A DNA stretch of 64,000 bases from NCBI GenBank assembly GCA_934293575.1, contig CAKQYU010000005.1, positions 62,001 to 126,000 of the forward strand, written 5' to 3'. Position 1 is the stretch's first letter; every line of letters begins with the position of its first letter. Positions 34,363 through 42,004 of this stretch are shown piece by piece. Both the position numbers and the translations under genes were made by a program. The notes under the pieces are model-generated. The model did not search any database. It had not been told where the DNA came from and was given only the letters and a program-made list of their open reading frames with translations. Source of the DNA: an uncultured Lachnospiraceae bacterium (GTDB taxonomy: Bacteria; Bacillota; Clostridia; Lachnospirales; Lachnospiraceae).

Positions 34363-35361
34363 ATGAGAGAAGTGTACGAATGTTTTAACAAACTAATCGG
34401 GGGAATTTTTAATTTATCATCAGTGGCTGTGATAGATTTGATTAATGGTCTCTATCATTGTGATTATGAGGCTGACAGTAAAATATCTATATACCGGACA
34501 GATAATACAGATGTGAATATGGATAGGAATACGGATATCTTTTGCGTGCAGTTACAGGAGCATGATATGTATTATTTCCAAACAAAATTATTGGATAATG
34601 GAGATATTGTTTTATTAAGTTTTTCCTTTTTGGGAGATAAGGCTATGGAGACTCCTATGCTTGAACAGGTTGATTATTTTATGCCGGAGATTAGGATATG
34701 GGCCGTTTATCATAGGGAAGATATTACGGATAGCGGTAAGATTTATATTCATGCAGGAGATGATAGAAAAGAAGGGATACCGGTATCGATTGTAGACGTG
34801 GCAGATTTGTCTTTGGAGGATTATAAGACACAGAATATCCTGATATTTATGCCGTTTATTTTGTTTGGACAATGCTGTCATATGTCAGAGGGCGGTCTGC
34901 GGGAACATATGATAATATTGAAAAATATGGTGTTCAATGATATAATTCCAAGCATGCAGGACAGTTATGAATCGGGGGATATTACCGGAGAAGATTTAGC
35001 GCATTTGAAGGAATTGCTTTATAGCACTTATGATAGATTATATGTATATTTTTGTGAATCGGAAGATTATAAGCAATTGGAACAGAAAATGTCAGACACC
35101 CAGATGAAACTGACGAAGATAAAGAGCAATTTATTACAGACGGAACAGGATTTATTTGAAGCAGAGCAGAAGCTGTTTTATGCAGAAGAGGACAATCATT
35201 CAATGCAGAATCAGTTGGAGAAGGCTGAGCGGGAATTGACAGAAAAAACAATGATTATGGCAGCCAAAAACAGGCTTTTACTGGAAAAAGAGCGGGAATT
35301 ATCTGAAAAGAATATGAAGATAAGACAATTACAGAATTATATACATACATTGCAAAGTTAA
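34363..35361 (+). CDS. SOS-controlled protein, distantly Rpn/PD-(D/E)XK-like, with C-terminal coiled coil
   Basis: A 332-residue protein. The N-terminal 200 residues resemble in outline Lachnospiraceae Rpn-type PD-(D/E)XK proteins (LIGGIFNLSS, then LINGLYHCDYEADSK). In the nuclease core the expected Asp is seen in NTDIF, but the E/Q-x-K strand reads YYFQTKL, with Gln where Glu is usual. From about 235 onward there is a long Glu/Lys/Gln coiled coil. The ATG at 34363 follows GGGAGG; the upstream frame from 34303 is promoter. Control by LexA suggests a role in DNA damage or mobile-element response. Activity is unproven. Confidence 0.5.
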   Translation: MREVYECFNKLIGGIFNLSSVAVIDLINGLYHCDYEADSKISIYRTDNTDVNMDRNTDIFCVQLQEHDMYYFQTKLLDNGDIVLLSFSFLGDKAMETPMLEQVDYFMPEIRIWAVYHREDITDSGKIYIHAGDDRKEGIPVSIVDVADLSLEDYKTQNILIFMPFILFGQCCHMSEGGLREHMIILKNMVFNDIIPSMQDSYESGDITGEDLAHLKELLYSTYDRLYVYFCESEDYKQLEQKMSDTQMKLTKIKSNLLQTEQDLFEAEQKLFYAEEDNHSMQNQLEKAERELTEKTMIMAAKNRLLLEKERELSEKNMKIRQLQNYIHTLQS

Positions 35362-35497
35362 AAAAGTTTTGCAACGTATAATGAAAAGGTGTATAGTAAC
35401 TAAGTGCACAAACTAATAAAAAATGTGTAATAATTATCTTGGTAACGAATGACAATTAAGTAAGAACATACTCAATCAGAATAAGGAGGTACTGTTT

Positions 35498-37042
35498 GTG
35501 AGTTGGGATAAAGCAATTGATGAATTAGAAGAACGTCGAAGAATGTCATATATTGGAGGCGGAGAGGAAGCCATTGAGAAACAGCATGATAAAGGAAAAT
35601 TAACAGCCAGAGAAAGACTGGAGATTTTATTTGATGAAGGAACCTTTGTTGAGGTTGATGATTTGGTAGAATCCAGAATTGATGATTTTGGATTAGATAA
35701 GAAAAGAATTCCCGGAGATGGTGTGATTACCGGTTATGGTAAAATTAATGGAAGGACAGTATTTGCATCATCTGAAGATTTTACGGTAATCGGAGGAAGT
35801 CTTGGGGAATATCATTCCCGTAAAATTATTCACATTCAGGATATGGCACTTCGTATGAGATGCCCGATTGTTACAATTAATGATAGCGGTGGAGCAAGAA
35901 TAGAGGAAGGAATTGATTCTTTAAGTGGCTATTCCGGCATATTTGAACGGAATACGATAGCATCCGGTGTCATTCCACAGATTGCAGTTATTTTAGGACC
36001 ATGTTCGGGCGGAGCATGTTATTCTCCTGCTATTTGTGATTTTATCTTTGTTGTAGATGAAGTCAGTAAAATGTTTATTACAGGTCCACAGGTTGTAAAG
36101 ACTGTAATTGGAGAAGAATTATCTGCTGATGAATTGGGTGGAGCAATAACGCATGCGCAGAAGTCCGGTGTTGCACACTTCCTTTATAAAAATGAACGAA
36201 ATTGTTTAGGTGGCGTAAGGGAATTGTTGTCTTACCTTCCGGATAGCAACATGGGTTCGATTCCGGTTAAGTACGGAAAGACGGTTGATAACTGCAAGAA
36301 TCTGACATCGATTGTTCCGGATAATAAAAAGAAATCATATGATGTTCATGATGTGATTTATACAATGATAGATAAGGACAGTTTTTTTGAGGTGCAGAAA
36401 AACTGGGCGAAAAATGCCGTTGTTGGATTTGGAAGAATGGAAGGAAGAACCGTAGGTTTTGTGTGTAATCAGGCAAATAATAAGGGCGGTTCATTGGATA
36501 TTGATGCCTCAGATAAAATGGCAAGATTTATTCGTTTTTGCGATTGTTTTAATATTCCGATTGTGTCGTTAATTGATGTACCTGCATTTTTACCGGGTTC
36601 AGAACAGGAACATAACGGAATTATCCGTCATGGTGCTAAGATATTATACGCATATTCAGAGGCGACAGTTCCTAAGATTTCATTGATTATGCGTAAAGCA
36701 TATGGGGGTGCATATATAGCAATGAATTCGAAGCATATGGGTGCGGATATTGTATATGCATGGCCGATTGCTGAAATTGCCGTAATGGGAGCAGAAGGCG
36801 CAATTAATATTATTGGAAGAAAGCAAATTGCTGCGGCAGAGGATAAAGAGGCAAAGAGGAAAGAGATGATTCAGGAATATGAGGATAAGTTTTTGAATCC
36901 GTATATAGCTGCAAAGAGGGGATTTGTTGATGAGGTAATTCGACCGGATGAAACAAGAGAAAAAATTATTGCCGCACTTGATATGTTAGAAACAAAAGAA
37001 GTGGAGAGACCATATAAGAAACACGGAAATATTCCGTTATAA
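35498..37042 (+). CDS. Biotin-dependent acyl-CoA carboxyltransferase subunit (PccB/MmdA family)
   Basis: A 514-residue carboxyltransferase with both crotonase-like halves. The N-half holds KLTARERLEILFDEGTF, GDGVITGYG and NDSGGARIEEG; the C-half holds SLIDVPAFLPGSEQEHNGII and RKAYGGAYIAM. The family includes propionyl-CoA carboxylase beta and methylmalonyl-CoA decarboxylase alpha. The partner biotin and membrane subunits are not in this window, so carboxylase and sodium-pumping decarboxylase cannot be told apart. The GTG at 35498 follows AAGGAGGT. The SppA gene starts 11 bases after the stop. Confidence 0.9.
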   Translation: MSWDKAIDELEERRRMSYIGGGEEAIEKQHDKGKLTARERLEILFDEGTFVEVDDLVESRIDDFGLDKKRIPGDGVITGYGKINGRTVFASSEDFTVIGGSLGEYHSRKIIHIQDMALRMRCPIVTINDSGGARIEEGIDSLSGYSGIFERNTIASGVIPQIAVILGPCSGGACYSPAICDFIFVVDEVSKMFITGPQVVKTVIGEELSADELGGAITHAQKSGVAHFLYKNERNCLGGVRELLSYLPDSNMGSIPVKYGKTVDNCKNLTSIVPDNKKKSYDVHDVIYTMIDKDSFFEVQKNWAKNAVVGFGRMEGRTVGFVCNQANNKGGSLDIDASDKMARFIRFCDCFNIPIVSLIDVPAFLPGSEQEHNGIIRHGAKILYAYSEATVPKISLIMRKAYGGAYIAMNSKHMGADIVYAWPIAEIAVMGAEGAINIIGRKQIAAAEDKEAKRKEMIQEYEDKFLNPYIAAKRGFVDEVIRPDETREKIIAALDMLETKEVERPYKKHGNIPL

Positions 37043-37053
37043 GGAGGAGGATT

Positions 37054-38088
37054 ATGAAAAAGAAACAAATGACATGGCTTATTGTTGCTGCAATAATTTT
37101 TGTTGCAGTAGGCATAATTAGTGTAGTGACCAACACAATATCCGGTTTGTTTACATCAACGGTAAATGATTCCGGATTGGGAAGCACAATTATGTCGGAA
37201 CTTTACGGTGCCACAGACAGCTATGAATTTTCAGATATGCCGATGGATGATTTTATTGCTGTTGTATCTGTTGAGGGTACAATACAGGCATCTTCAAGTA
37301 GTTCCGGGGTTTATGGCAGCAGTTCCGGATATGATCATGATTTTTTGATGAGTTATGTAGATGCTTTGATTGATAATGAGTATAATAAGGGAATTATATT
37401 GCGAATGGATACACCGGGTGGAGCTGTGTACGAAGCGGATGAATTATATCTGAAGCTTGAAGAATACAAAGAAAAGACACACAGACCAATTTGGGCATAT
37501 ATGGAAAGTTATTGTTGTTCCGGTGGTGTTTACATTGCATCGGCAGCAGATGAACAGTATGCAAACCGGAATTCCACAACCGGATCAATTGGAGTAATTA
37601 TTTCCAACTATGACATGTCCGGTTTGTACGAGAAGCTGGGAATCAAAGAAGTAAATATTGTTTCTGCCGAGAATAAAGATATGGGAAGTTCCGGAAAAGA
37701 AATGACTGCGGAACAGAGGGCAATTTATCAGAGTGTAGTAGATGAAGCGTATGAGCAGTTTGTAGATGTTGTGTCAAAGGGTCGGAATATGTCTGTGGAT
37801 GAAGTTAAGAAGCTGGCAGATGGACGTATCTATACAGCAAGACAGGCAGTAGATAATGGATTGATTGACGGAATTAAGGGATCAGAAGAGTTTGACCAAT
37901 ATGTGAGAAAACAAAGCGGAGTGGATGAATTTTATGAGCCGGTACAGATAGAGACAGGATATCTTTCATCTATATTTGGAATGGTGAATGATTCGAAAGA
38001 GAAGTCAGAGGCTGAGGTACTTGTAGATTTAATGAACAAATTGGGAAATGGGGTGCCAATGTATTATGCAAATGTCTATGGAAAATAG
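37054..38088 (+). CDS. sppA: Signal peptide peptidase SppA (S49 family)
   Basis: A 344-residue membrane-anchored S49 peptidase. One N-terminal TM lies at about 7-27. The catalytic Ser156 is in YCCSGGVYIAS and the predicted general base is Lys194 in SGLYEKLGI, both at the spacing of the short Gram-positive SppA. It cleaves leftover signal peptides in the membrane. AAGGAGG precedes the ATG, 11 bases after the carboxyltransferase. It overlaps or abuts the RDD gene downstream. Confidence 0.92.
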   Translation: MKKKQMTWLIVAAIIFVAVGIISVVTNTISGLFTSTVNDSGLGSTIMSELYGATDSYEFSDMPMDDFIAVVSVEGTIQASSSSSGVYGSSSGYDHDFLMSYVDALIDNEYNKGIILRMDTPGGAVYEADELYLKLEEYKEKTHRPIWAYMESYCCSGGVYIASAADEQYANRNSTTGSIGVIISNYDMSGLYEKLGIKEVNIVSAENKDMGSSGKEMTAEQRAIYQSVVDEAYEQFVDVVSKGRNMSVDEVKKLADGRIYTARQAVDNGLIDGIKGSEEFDQYVRKQSGVDEFYEPVQIETGYLSSIFGMVNDSKEKSEAEVLVDLMNKLGNGVPMYYANVYGK

Positions 38089-38716
38089 AGTGAGTGCCGG
38101 ATTTTTTGTAAGATTGGTTGCCTATCTGATTGATAGCCTGATTGCGGCAATTGTGGTTTTGATTGTGAAGTTTCCTTTGAGCCTGGCATCGAATACATTT
38201 TCTTTTTTGAGTGGGAATTTTTTATTTCAATATTCAATTATCGACGTGATTTCTTATCTTGGTGTTGCGGCGTACTTTGTTTTGCTGACTTATTTTGCAC
38301 ACACAACTTTGGGAAAGATGTTGTTTCGATTAGAAGTGATTACAGAGGATGGAAGTTGGAGTTTCGTTAATGTTTTGTATCGTGAGACGATAGGAAGATT
38401 TTTATCTTCACTGTTGTGCATTGGCTATTTTGCGGTTATAGTAACGCCAAATCACAGGGGATTTCATGATATGTTATGTGATACCAGAGTGGTATATAAG
38501 AATATGTTATCAGTGTCATCCAAACCAATACAGGCAAAGCCAATTCAATCGAAAGTACAACCGGAACAACCGATGCAGGCAAGACCGGTTCAATCGGAAG
38601 TACAACCGGAACAACCGATGCAGGCAAGACCGGTTCGGCCGGAAGTACAACCGGAACAACCGATGCAGACAAGACAACCGGTTCAACCAGTAGTTCAACC
38701 ACCAACATATCATTAA
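38048..38716 (+). CDS. RDD-family membrane protein with repetitive Pro/Gln tail
   Basis: Up to 222 residues. RDD domain: AGFFVRLVAYLIDSLIA with the Arg and Asp that name the family, then two more TM helices (ISYLGVAAYFVLLTYFAH and the segment after HTTLGKMLF). The C-terminal 55 residues are three near-copies of VQPEQPMQARPVQSE. RDD proteins are small membrane proteins, some tied to sodium/proton exchange; the role here is unknown. Several in-frame ATGs (38048, 38066, 38072, 38078) lie inside the end of sppA and none has a clear ribosome site. The start at 38066-38078 is more likely than 38048. Confidence 0.75.
   Translation: MGCQCIMQMSMENRVSAGFFVRLVAYLIDSLIAAIVVLIVKFPLSLASNTFSFLSGNFLFQYSIIDVISYLGVAAYFVLLTYFAHTTLGKMLFRLEVITEDGSWSFVNVLYRETIGRFLSSLLCIGYFAVIVTPNHRGFHDMLCDTRVVYKNMLSVSSKPIQAKPIQSKVQPEQPMQARPVQSEVQPEQPMQARPVRPEVQPEQPMQTRQPVQPVVQPPTYH
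38554..38688 (+). repeat. 45-bp tandem repeat (three copies) in the RDD gene tail
   Basis: The unit starts AGTACAACCGGAACAACCGA and recurs at 38554, 38599 and 38644, with the third copy diverging at its end. It encodes 15 residues per copy. Copy number may vary between strains by slippage. Confidence 0.9.
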
Positions 38717-38741
38717 TTATATTTGATTGAATAAAATTCAG

Positions 38742-38783
38742 AATGCCGTCAATCCTATAAAAAAAGGATTGGGGGCATTTTTT
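38742..38783 (+). terminator. Terminator overlapping the start of the YwmB-like gene
   Basis: AATGCCGTCAATCC (38742-38755) pairs with GGATTGGGGGCATT (38766-38779), 14 bp with one mismatch, followed by a six-T run ending at 38783. It closes the carboxyltransferase-sppA-RDD unit, yet the likely GTG of the next gene is the very next base. Confidence 0.8.
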
Positions 38784-39578
38784 GTGAATCGTAAGGTCAA
38801 AATAAGTTGTCTGATTTTGATATGGGGACTTGTGATCATACAGACATACGTTAATTTTATGAATCCTGGTGCGTTGTGTAAGCATACGGTTTTTTCCTAT
38901 GACAGTTATAAAAAATCAAAAGAGGCAATCACAGCTTTTTCTGTAATTGAGGATAATGCAACCGATAAAATATTAAAAGGTTTCGGATATTACAAAACAG
39001 ATAATATGAGTGAAGGGGAAAAAAGAAAATTATTGATTGATTTTGCAAAGAGGCTTGGAATTAAAGACGGTTACACGTTTGCCGGAGGTGAGGGTAGTAA
39101 TTATATAAAACTGGAGCTGCAAAAAGACGGAAAATATGGGACAACGAGAATTTCCTGTATCAGTCTGATAGATGAAAATTCAGAGCCGGAACAATATATT
39201 TATCTGGATATTCATGTCAATTCCGAAGAAGAAAAAATATATAATTTGTATCAGAATGTTAAAAATGCATATCAGAATTATGGTATGAATTCCAATGTAA
39301 ATTTAGAATATACCACTTCGGTAAGTGGCAATATAGAGACGGATAATCAGGAAAGAAAACAATATATAGAGAAAATATTAGATAAACTGTCCGCACAGGT
39401 TGTAGATGTTATGGATACAGGAGATTATCATACCGTTTATGCATATACGGAAAAAGAAAAAAATTCTTATAATCTGGATGGAAAACAGGTTAATATTCAG
39501 ATTGTATTTTCTTATTCCGAAACGGATGACATGACCTATATAAAAATAGGATGTCCAATTGTAAATTCCTCTTATTAA
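38784..39578 (+). CDS. YwmB-like secreted or membrane-anchored protein
   Basis: About 264 residues from the GTG at 38784. An N-terminal TM/signal anchor (ISCLILIWGLVIIQTYV) is followed by an extracellular domain whose layout (two alpha-beta repeats, YTFAGGEGSNYIKLEL, then YIYLDIHVNSEEE) resembles the YwmB TATA-like family of Firmicutes. The function of YwmB is unknown. A TTG at 38727 would extend the protein by 19 residues, but it lies upstream of and through a strong terminator. GGGGG eight bases before the GTG is a fair ribosome site. Either start leaves the promoter unclear. Confidence 0.6.
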   Translation: MNRKVKISCLILIWGLVIIQTYVNFMNPGALCKHTVFSYDSYKKSKEAITAFSVIEDNATDKILKGFGYYKTDNMSEGEKRKLLIDFAKRLGIKDGYTFAGGEGSNYIKLELQKDGKYGTTRISCISLIDENSEPEQYIYLDIHVNSEEEKIYNLYQNVKNAYQNYGMNSNVNLEYTTSVSGNIETDNQERKQYIEKILDKLSAQVVDVMDTGDYHTVYAYTEKEKNSYNLDGKQVNIQIVFSYSETDDMTYIKIGCPIVNSSY

Positions 39579-39679
39579 TTTTTGTAAATTTTTTAGAATT
39601 TGACAGAGCTTGTCCAACTGAGATGATAAATTAATATCAGATCATGATTTAAGAAATTTGAAAGGACAAGGTGATAAGA

Positions 39680-39787
39680 ATGGAAAGAGTCGTTTGTTTA
39701 TTAAAAGAATATTGTGGATGTATTGTAGGTTTAGTATCATTTCTTTTATTTGTAGGAGAAATATTTAACTGGATGCTTTATGTATAG
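39680..39787 (+). CDS. 35-residue single-span membrane protein
   Basis: ATG at 39680, stop TAG at 39785-39787, with an AAGGTGAT ribosome site just upstream. The product starts MERVVCLLKEYCGC and continues with a hydrophobic stretch IVGLVSFLLFVGEIFNWML, so one membrane helix with a short Cys-bearing N-terminus. A strong terminator follows directly, which supports a real transcript. The family is not recognised. Confidence 0.55.
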   Translation: MERVVCLLKEYCGCIVGLVSFLLFVGEIFNWMLYV

Positions 39788-39809
39788 ACAATTCATTCGT
39801 GTTAACAAG

Positions 39810-39846
39810 AAAAAGCTGTTGGTCTAAAGTAGGCTAACAGCTTTTT
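39810..39846. terminator. Bidirectional terminator
   Basis: AAAAAGCTGTTGG (39810-39822) pairs with CTAACAGCTTTTT (39834-39846). It lies between the small membrane protein (+) and the phosphoribosyltransferase (-), with A and T arms suited to both directions. Confidence 0.85.
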
Positions 39847-39865
39847 GCTTTTATAAGAATCGTAT

Positions 39866-40513
39866 TTATAACTTAGAATAACCGTAACTGTTTACAATTG
39901 CTTCAATACGGGAACCTCTCTGACACATTGGACACTGGTTGTGTGGATAGGTACTGTAATTAGGTAAATCATCCGCCTTAAATAATGTGTGAACCTTCTG
40001 TCCGGCAATTTCATCACTTGCTGAAAAGATTGCAGATACACCGGCTACTAATCCGCCGTAATAACTGATGCACTCCAGACTTCTTTCAATTGTACGGCCG
40101 GTTGTTGCCGATGCCAATAATAACAATACATGTTTGCCTTTAATCATTGGCTGGATATTATCACGGAATATCATTTGTCCGGCAGAGTTAAATTCAGGTG
40201 TAACGATATACATTGCTTGATGCTGATTCATGGAATGAATACCGGAAACGGTGAGTTCCTCAGCAAGGTAAGCTCCGATTACCTCTGTTCCGTCCATACA
40301 GATAATGGTATCGACAACGGTAGAAGCAACATATTCACTTGCGATGGAAACAGCGGCAGCTCTTGCCATCGTCTGACGTGTTTTTAAAACTGACATATCA
40401 AGATAATGTGTGATATGAGAGTGATTCGTAGCAAAATGACCAGGGATTGCCCGAATTTTTACTTTGTTATTATAGTGCGAAACGATTGCTTGTGGTTCAT
40501 TTTCGAATGTCAT
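39866..40513 (-). CDS. Phosphoribosyltransferase family protein (PyrE-like)
   Basis: A 215-residue protein with a type I phosphoribosyltransferase core: TIICMDGTEVIGAYLAEEL, then KHVLLLLASATTGRTIERSL in the PRPP-loop position (the usual acidic pair is replaced, as in some regulators). A C-terminal CPMCQRG may bind metal. It resembles orotate phosphoribosyltransferase-like proteins of Lachnospiraceae. The altered PRPP loop makes a classical OPRT role uncertain. AGGAGGGG precedes the ATG. Confidence 0.7.
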   Translation of the reverse strand: MTFENEPQAIVSHYNNKVKIRAIPGHFATNHSHITHYLDMSVLKTRQTMARAAAVSIASEYVASTVVDTIICMDGTEVIGAYLAEELTVSGIHSMNQHQAMYIVTPEFNSAGQMIFRDNIQPMIKGKHVLLLLASATTGRTIERSLECISYYGGLVAGVSAIFSASDEIAGQKVHTLFKADDLPNYSTYPHNQCPMCQRGSRIEAIVNSYGYSKL

Positions 40514-40895
40514 AAGACCCCTCCTTTTATGCGATTAATACTATATCTATTTTATCGTAGTTTCTATTCTATTTCAAGAGAAAGCCTGAAATTCCAACTG
40601 TTTTTCCGTATCCGGAATGTAAAATTTTCAAGACATATATATTACAAAAACATTACGAAAGAATATAAAATTTGATTTTTCGACAGGTATATCTGTCAAT
40701 TATTGGGGAATAGTAAAAATTCCCATGGAATATGTTAGGAAATGCGTTTGCAATATTTAGGGTTATCCTGTATTAATATTACAAAATTGTTACAAAATAT
40801 TAACGAGAATGTTATATAAATATTTTTTCAACATACATTAGAAACAGGAAATTATGTTTGTTGGGAATTTGTAGCAGAGGAAAGGAAATAGAAAT
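40514..40895. other. 382-base intergenic region between divergent genes
   Basis: AT-rich, with no coding signal on either strand. It must hold the promoters for the phosphoribosyltransferase (-) and the SleB-like gene (+). Two dyads stand out: GACAG-N6-CTGTC at 40682-40697 and GGGAAT-N7-ATTCCC at 40706-40724, possible operators or leader hairpins. A TATATAAAT box lies near 40815. I recognise no riboswitch. Confidence 0.5.
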
Positions 40896-41399
40896 ATGAT
40901 GAAATTAGGAAAATGGATTGTTACATTTATGATAATCGGATTAATGATGGGAGGGTTACATGGAACTGTAAATGCGACGTCGTTTACAACAGATACCAGA
41001 TACAGTGCAAATGATCTTCGCTATCTGACCGCCATTATTTATTGTGAGGCAAGGGGAGAAAGTTATGCGGGAAAAAAGGCAGTTGGAATTGTTGTTATGA
41101 ATCGTGTGGAAAGCGAATTGTTTCCAAATGATGTAGAGAAAGTGATTTATCAGAGCGGACAGTTTTCTCCGGTGGGAAATGGAAGCTTGTCTGTTGCGTT
41201 GTCACAATATGACTATCAGAAAAACAGCGGAAAATGGGATAAAACAATGTTGACCTGTTTTCAGGCTGCGGAAGAAGTGTTGGAAGGTTCCAGGGAAGTT
41301 GATTACATGGATAATGCTACAAACCTGGAAGGATATTTGTTCTTTTCAAGATATATTAGCGGTGCCAGATTACAGTTGGGGAATCATATGTTCCGCTAG
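40896..41399 (+). CDS. SleB/CwlJ-type cell wall hydrolase
   Basis: A 167-residue secreted hydrolase_2 (SleB-type) protein. A signal peptide covers residues 1-28 (VTFMIIGLMMGGLHGTVNA). The catalytic Glu51 is in IIYCEARGES, followed by GIVVMNRVES and SGQFSPVGNG. Such enzymes are lytic transglycosylases on peptidoglycan; some open spores, others act in vegetative growth. There is no cell-wall-binding domain. AGGAAAGGA lies upstream of the ATG. Sporulation cannot be inferred from this gene alone. Confidence 0.88.
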   Translation: MMKLGKWIVTFMIIGLMMGGLHGTVNATSFTTDTRYSANDLRYLTAIIYCEARGESYAGKKAVGIVVMNRVESELFPNDVEKVIYQSGQFSPVGNGSLSVALSQYDYQKNSGKWDKTMLTCFQAAEEVLEGSREVDYMDNATNLEGYLFFSRYISGARLQLGNHMFR

Positions 41400-41453
41400 G
41401 ACATTTTAAGTTCTGATTATCTTCCTGTTTTCATATAATAAATTTAGAGAAAT

Positions 41454-41894
41454 ATGAAGATGTGTGATGGATTGAAAAGAAATTTGAAATTAATCATTGT
41501 AGGAATAATGGTGTTCGTTTTTTTCCTGATTTGCCTGACGGGTTGTGAGGTAAGCAAAACCAGTGAAAAGAAAATAAAAGATTTGGAATTTACGGTATGT
41601 GATGAAAACAGGCTGCCCACAGCTTTAGTCGGGATTATTCAGGAAAAACGAAAGGAACCATTTAAGATGACATATAATACAAAGGATTATATGTATATTG
41701 TCGTTGGGTATGGTGCGGAAGACCGGAAGGATGTGGGTGTATCGGTGTCGGAGCTGTATATGACGAAGAATTCAATATTTATTGATACCAATCTTGTTGT
41801 ACAGGAAGGAGATGCTTTAGAGAATGGATTAGTTTCTTATCCATGGATTGCGGTTAAGTGTGAAAAATATGATATGCCTGTGATATTTAAGTAA
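41454..41894 (+). CDS. Small lipoprotein with PrcB-like domain
   Basis: A 146-residue protein. The lipobox FLICLTGC follows a TM stretch, so Cys31 would be lipidated and the domain anchored outside the membrane. The rest, with VVGYGAEDRKDVGVSVSELY and the end PWIAVKCEKYDMPVIF, has the strand pattern of PrcB C-terminal domains, which assist surface proteases. This assignment rests on pattern only. It lies 54 bases after the SleB-like gene and may share its transcript. Confidence 0.6.
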   Translation: MKMCDGLKRNLKLIIVGIMVFVFFLICLTGCEVSKTSEKKIKDLEFTVCDENRLPTALVGIIQEKRKEPFKMTYNTKDYMYIVVGYGAEDRKDVGVSVSELYMTKNSIFIDTNLVVQEGDALENGLVSYPWIAVKCEKYDMPVIFK

Positions 41895-42004
41895 GGAACC
41901 TTTTGAAATGAAGTTATTTTTTTATGGATTGTGCATATAATGATGTAGATGTTAAAGGATGAGTAGTTCTTTTATGACATAGGCTGTGGCGATAAGGAGG
42001 TAAC

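Noticed and set aside
38436..38885. 149-codon minus-strand frame opposite the RDD tail
   Set aside because: It is the mirror of the Pro/Gln repeat, repetitive, and has no ribosome site.
40514..40895. Riboswitch in the gap before the SleB-like gene
   Set aside because: Only two small dyads are present; none of the conserved cores I know (SAM, c-di-GMP, TPP, FMN, glycine and others) can be matched.
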